In this document: piece by piece, positions 33,537 through 34,035 of the stretch
Position numbering within the stretch: the first letter of the stretch is position 1
How the letters are laid out: each line of letters starts with the position of its first letter
Assembly: GCA_025450815.1 (NCBI GenBank)
Contig: JANWLO010000033.1
Coordinates: 1 to 34,035, forward strand
Source of the DNA: Gemmatimonadaceae bacterium
GTDB lineage: Bacteria; Gemmatimonadota; Gemmatimonadetes; Gemmatimonadales; Gemmatimonadaceae
Direction: 5' to 3'
DNA length: 34,035 bases
Translations under genes and position numbers: made by a program
Notes under the pieces: generated by a model
Databases searched by the model: none
What the model was told of the DNA's origin: nothing
Seen by the model: only the letters and a program-made list of their open reading frames with translations

Positions 33537-34035
33537 ATGTCCATACCCGCCACGACTTTCCAACGCCCGCCTACGGGTCGCCACCCTGTCGCTGTCCCCT
33601 CGCCGATCCAGGTCGAGCCGCGTCCTGATCGGTTGATGCGCGCGCTCGCCGTGGTGCTCTTCGCGTACATCTGGCGCATTCAGGACGCCTTCCCGATCCT
33701 CGGCAAGCTGCAGCTGCCCATGCTCGCGCTCGCGGCAGCGCTCGCATTTTTCGCAGCCACGCGGCATCCGTTGCGCCGACTTCGGCAGATCCGGCAGCCC
33801 ACTACCAAGTTCATGATCGCCCTGGCGATCATCATGATCATCGGCGTGCCCTTCAGCCTCTGGCGCGGCCATAGCGCCACGTTCGTGCTCAAGAGCGATT
33901 TGCCGAACGTGATCTTTCTCGCGCTCGTGGCTGCGAGCGTGCGCTCCATTCGCGACATCGAATGGTTCGCGCTTATGAATCTCGCGGGCGCACTGATCTT
34001 CGCGACGATCGTGAGTCTGTTCTTCCACGTCGGGA
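33537..34035 (+). CDS. O-antigen ligase / Wzy-like membrane protein (partial, N-terminus)
   Basis: An open frame runs off the right edge after about 166 residues. A polar N-terminus of 33 residues is followed by hydrophobic helices typical of the O-antigen ligase/polymerase family: RALAVVLFAYIWRIQDAFPIL, LPMLALAAALAFFA, FMIALAIIMIIGVPFSLWRG and NVIFLALVAASVRSI. These proteins polymerise or ligate lipid-linked polysaccharide repeat units in the inner membrane. ATG at 33537 has AGGA close by, but the sigma-54 promoter would start the transcript only about 3 bases before it. The in-frame ATG at 33636 would give a leader of about 100 bases and start right at the first helix. The large loop expected later is outside the window. 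Confidence 0.78.
   Translation, partial: MSIPATTFQRPPTGRHPVAVPSPIQVEPRPDRLMRALAVVLFAYIWRIQDAFPILGKLQLPMLALAAALAFFAATRHPLRRLRQIRQPTTKFMIALAIIMIIGVPFSLWRGHSATFVLKSDLPNVIFLALVAASVRSIRDIEWFALMNLAGALIFATIVSLFFHVG

Noticed and set aside
1-34035. CRISPR arrays, tRNA or rRNA genes, complete insertion sequences
   Set aside because: No spaced direct repeats, cloverleaf-like segments, transposase frames or terminal repeats were seen.

Overview
The window is GC-rich, densely coded bacterial DNA with very short intergenic gaps, many genes lacking a clear Shine-Dalgarno sequence, and several GTG or TTG starts. The mix of exported peptidases with signal peptides ending in A-Q, a full-length cobalamin-dependent MetH, and a capsule/exopolysaccharide locus with XrtA/PEP-CTERM-type accessory genes fits a soil or sediment bacterium. 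Gemmatimonadota is my best guess, but it is an inference from gene content only; no phylogenetic marker is present.

Region 1 (1 to about 10.9 kb) is dominated by peptide breakdown and uptake. On the minus strand are an OPT oligopeptide transporter coupled to a signal-less cobalamin-binding-type protein, an M42 aminopeptidase and a DUF5946 zinc-ribbon protein. A soluble hybrid histidine kinase follows, then an exported M61 PDZ peptidase (+), an exported M24B Xaa-Pro peptidase (-) and a Yip1-like membrane protein (+).

Region 2 (10.9 to 18.3 kb) is a minus-strand one-carbon operon: metH, then a homocysteine methyltransferase/methylenetetrahydrofolate reductase fusion overlapping it by ATGA, then a short CbiX chelatase, then an acyl-CoA dehydrogenase. 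The 370-nt metH leader is the only long gene-free stretch. It holds a CGCNGAGG intergenic repeat and two mutually exclusive RNA folds: a terminator-like hairpin with U6, and a long stem that ends at the metH AUG.

Region 3 (18.3 to 22.5 kb) has a YggT membrane protein, an exported S9 prolyl oligopeptidase and a VanZ-like membrane protein, all on the minus strand.

Region 4 (22.5 kb to the end) is an exopolysaccharide locus. A plus-strand run of polysaccharide deacetylase, FemAB-like acyltransferase and DegT-like aminotransferase genes is joined by 4-nt GTGA and TTGA overlaps and preceded by a consensus sigma-54 promoter. Next comes a clear c-di-GMP-I riboswitch in front of a decayed glycoside-hydrolase-like lipoprotein gene. 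An asparagine synthase and a lipoprotein lie on the minus strand. A Trm112-type methyltransferase, a GT4 glycosyltransferase, a remnant of a second GT4 gene, a membrane-tethered transglutaminase-like protein, a second sigma-54 promoter and the start of an O-antigen-ligase-like gene follow on the plus strand. Sigma-54 plus c-di-GMP control of polysaccharide synthesis is the regulatory theme. No exosortase gene lies in the window, so the XrtA link rests on family resemblance of the accessory genes.
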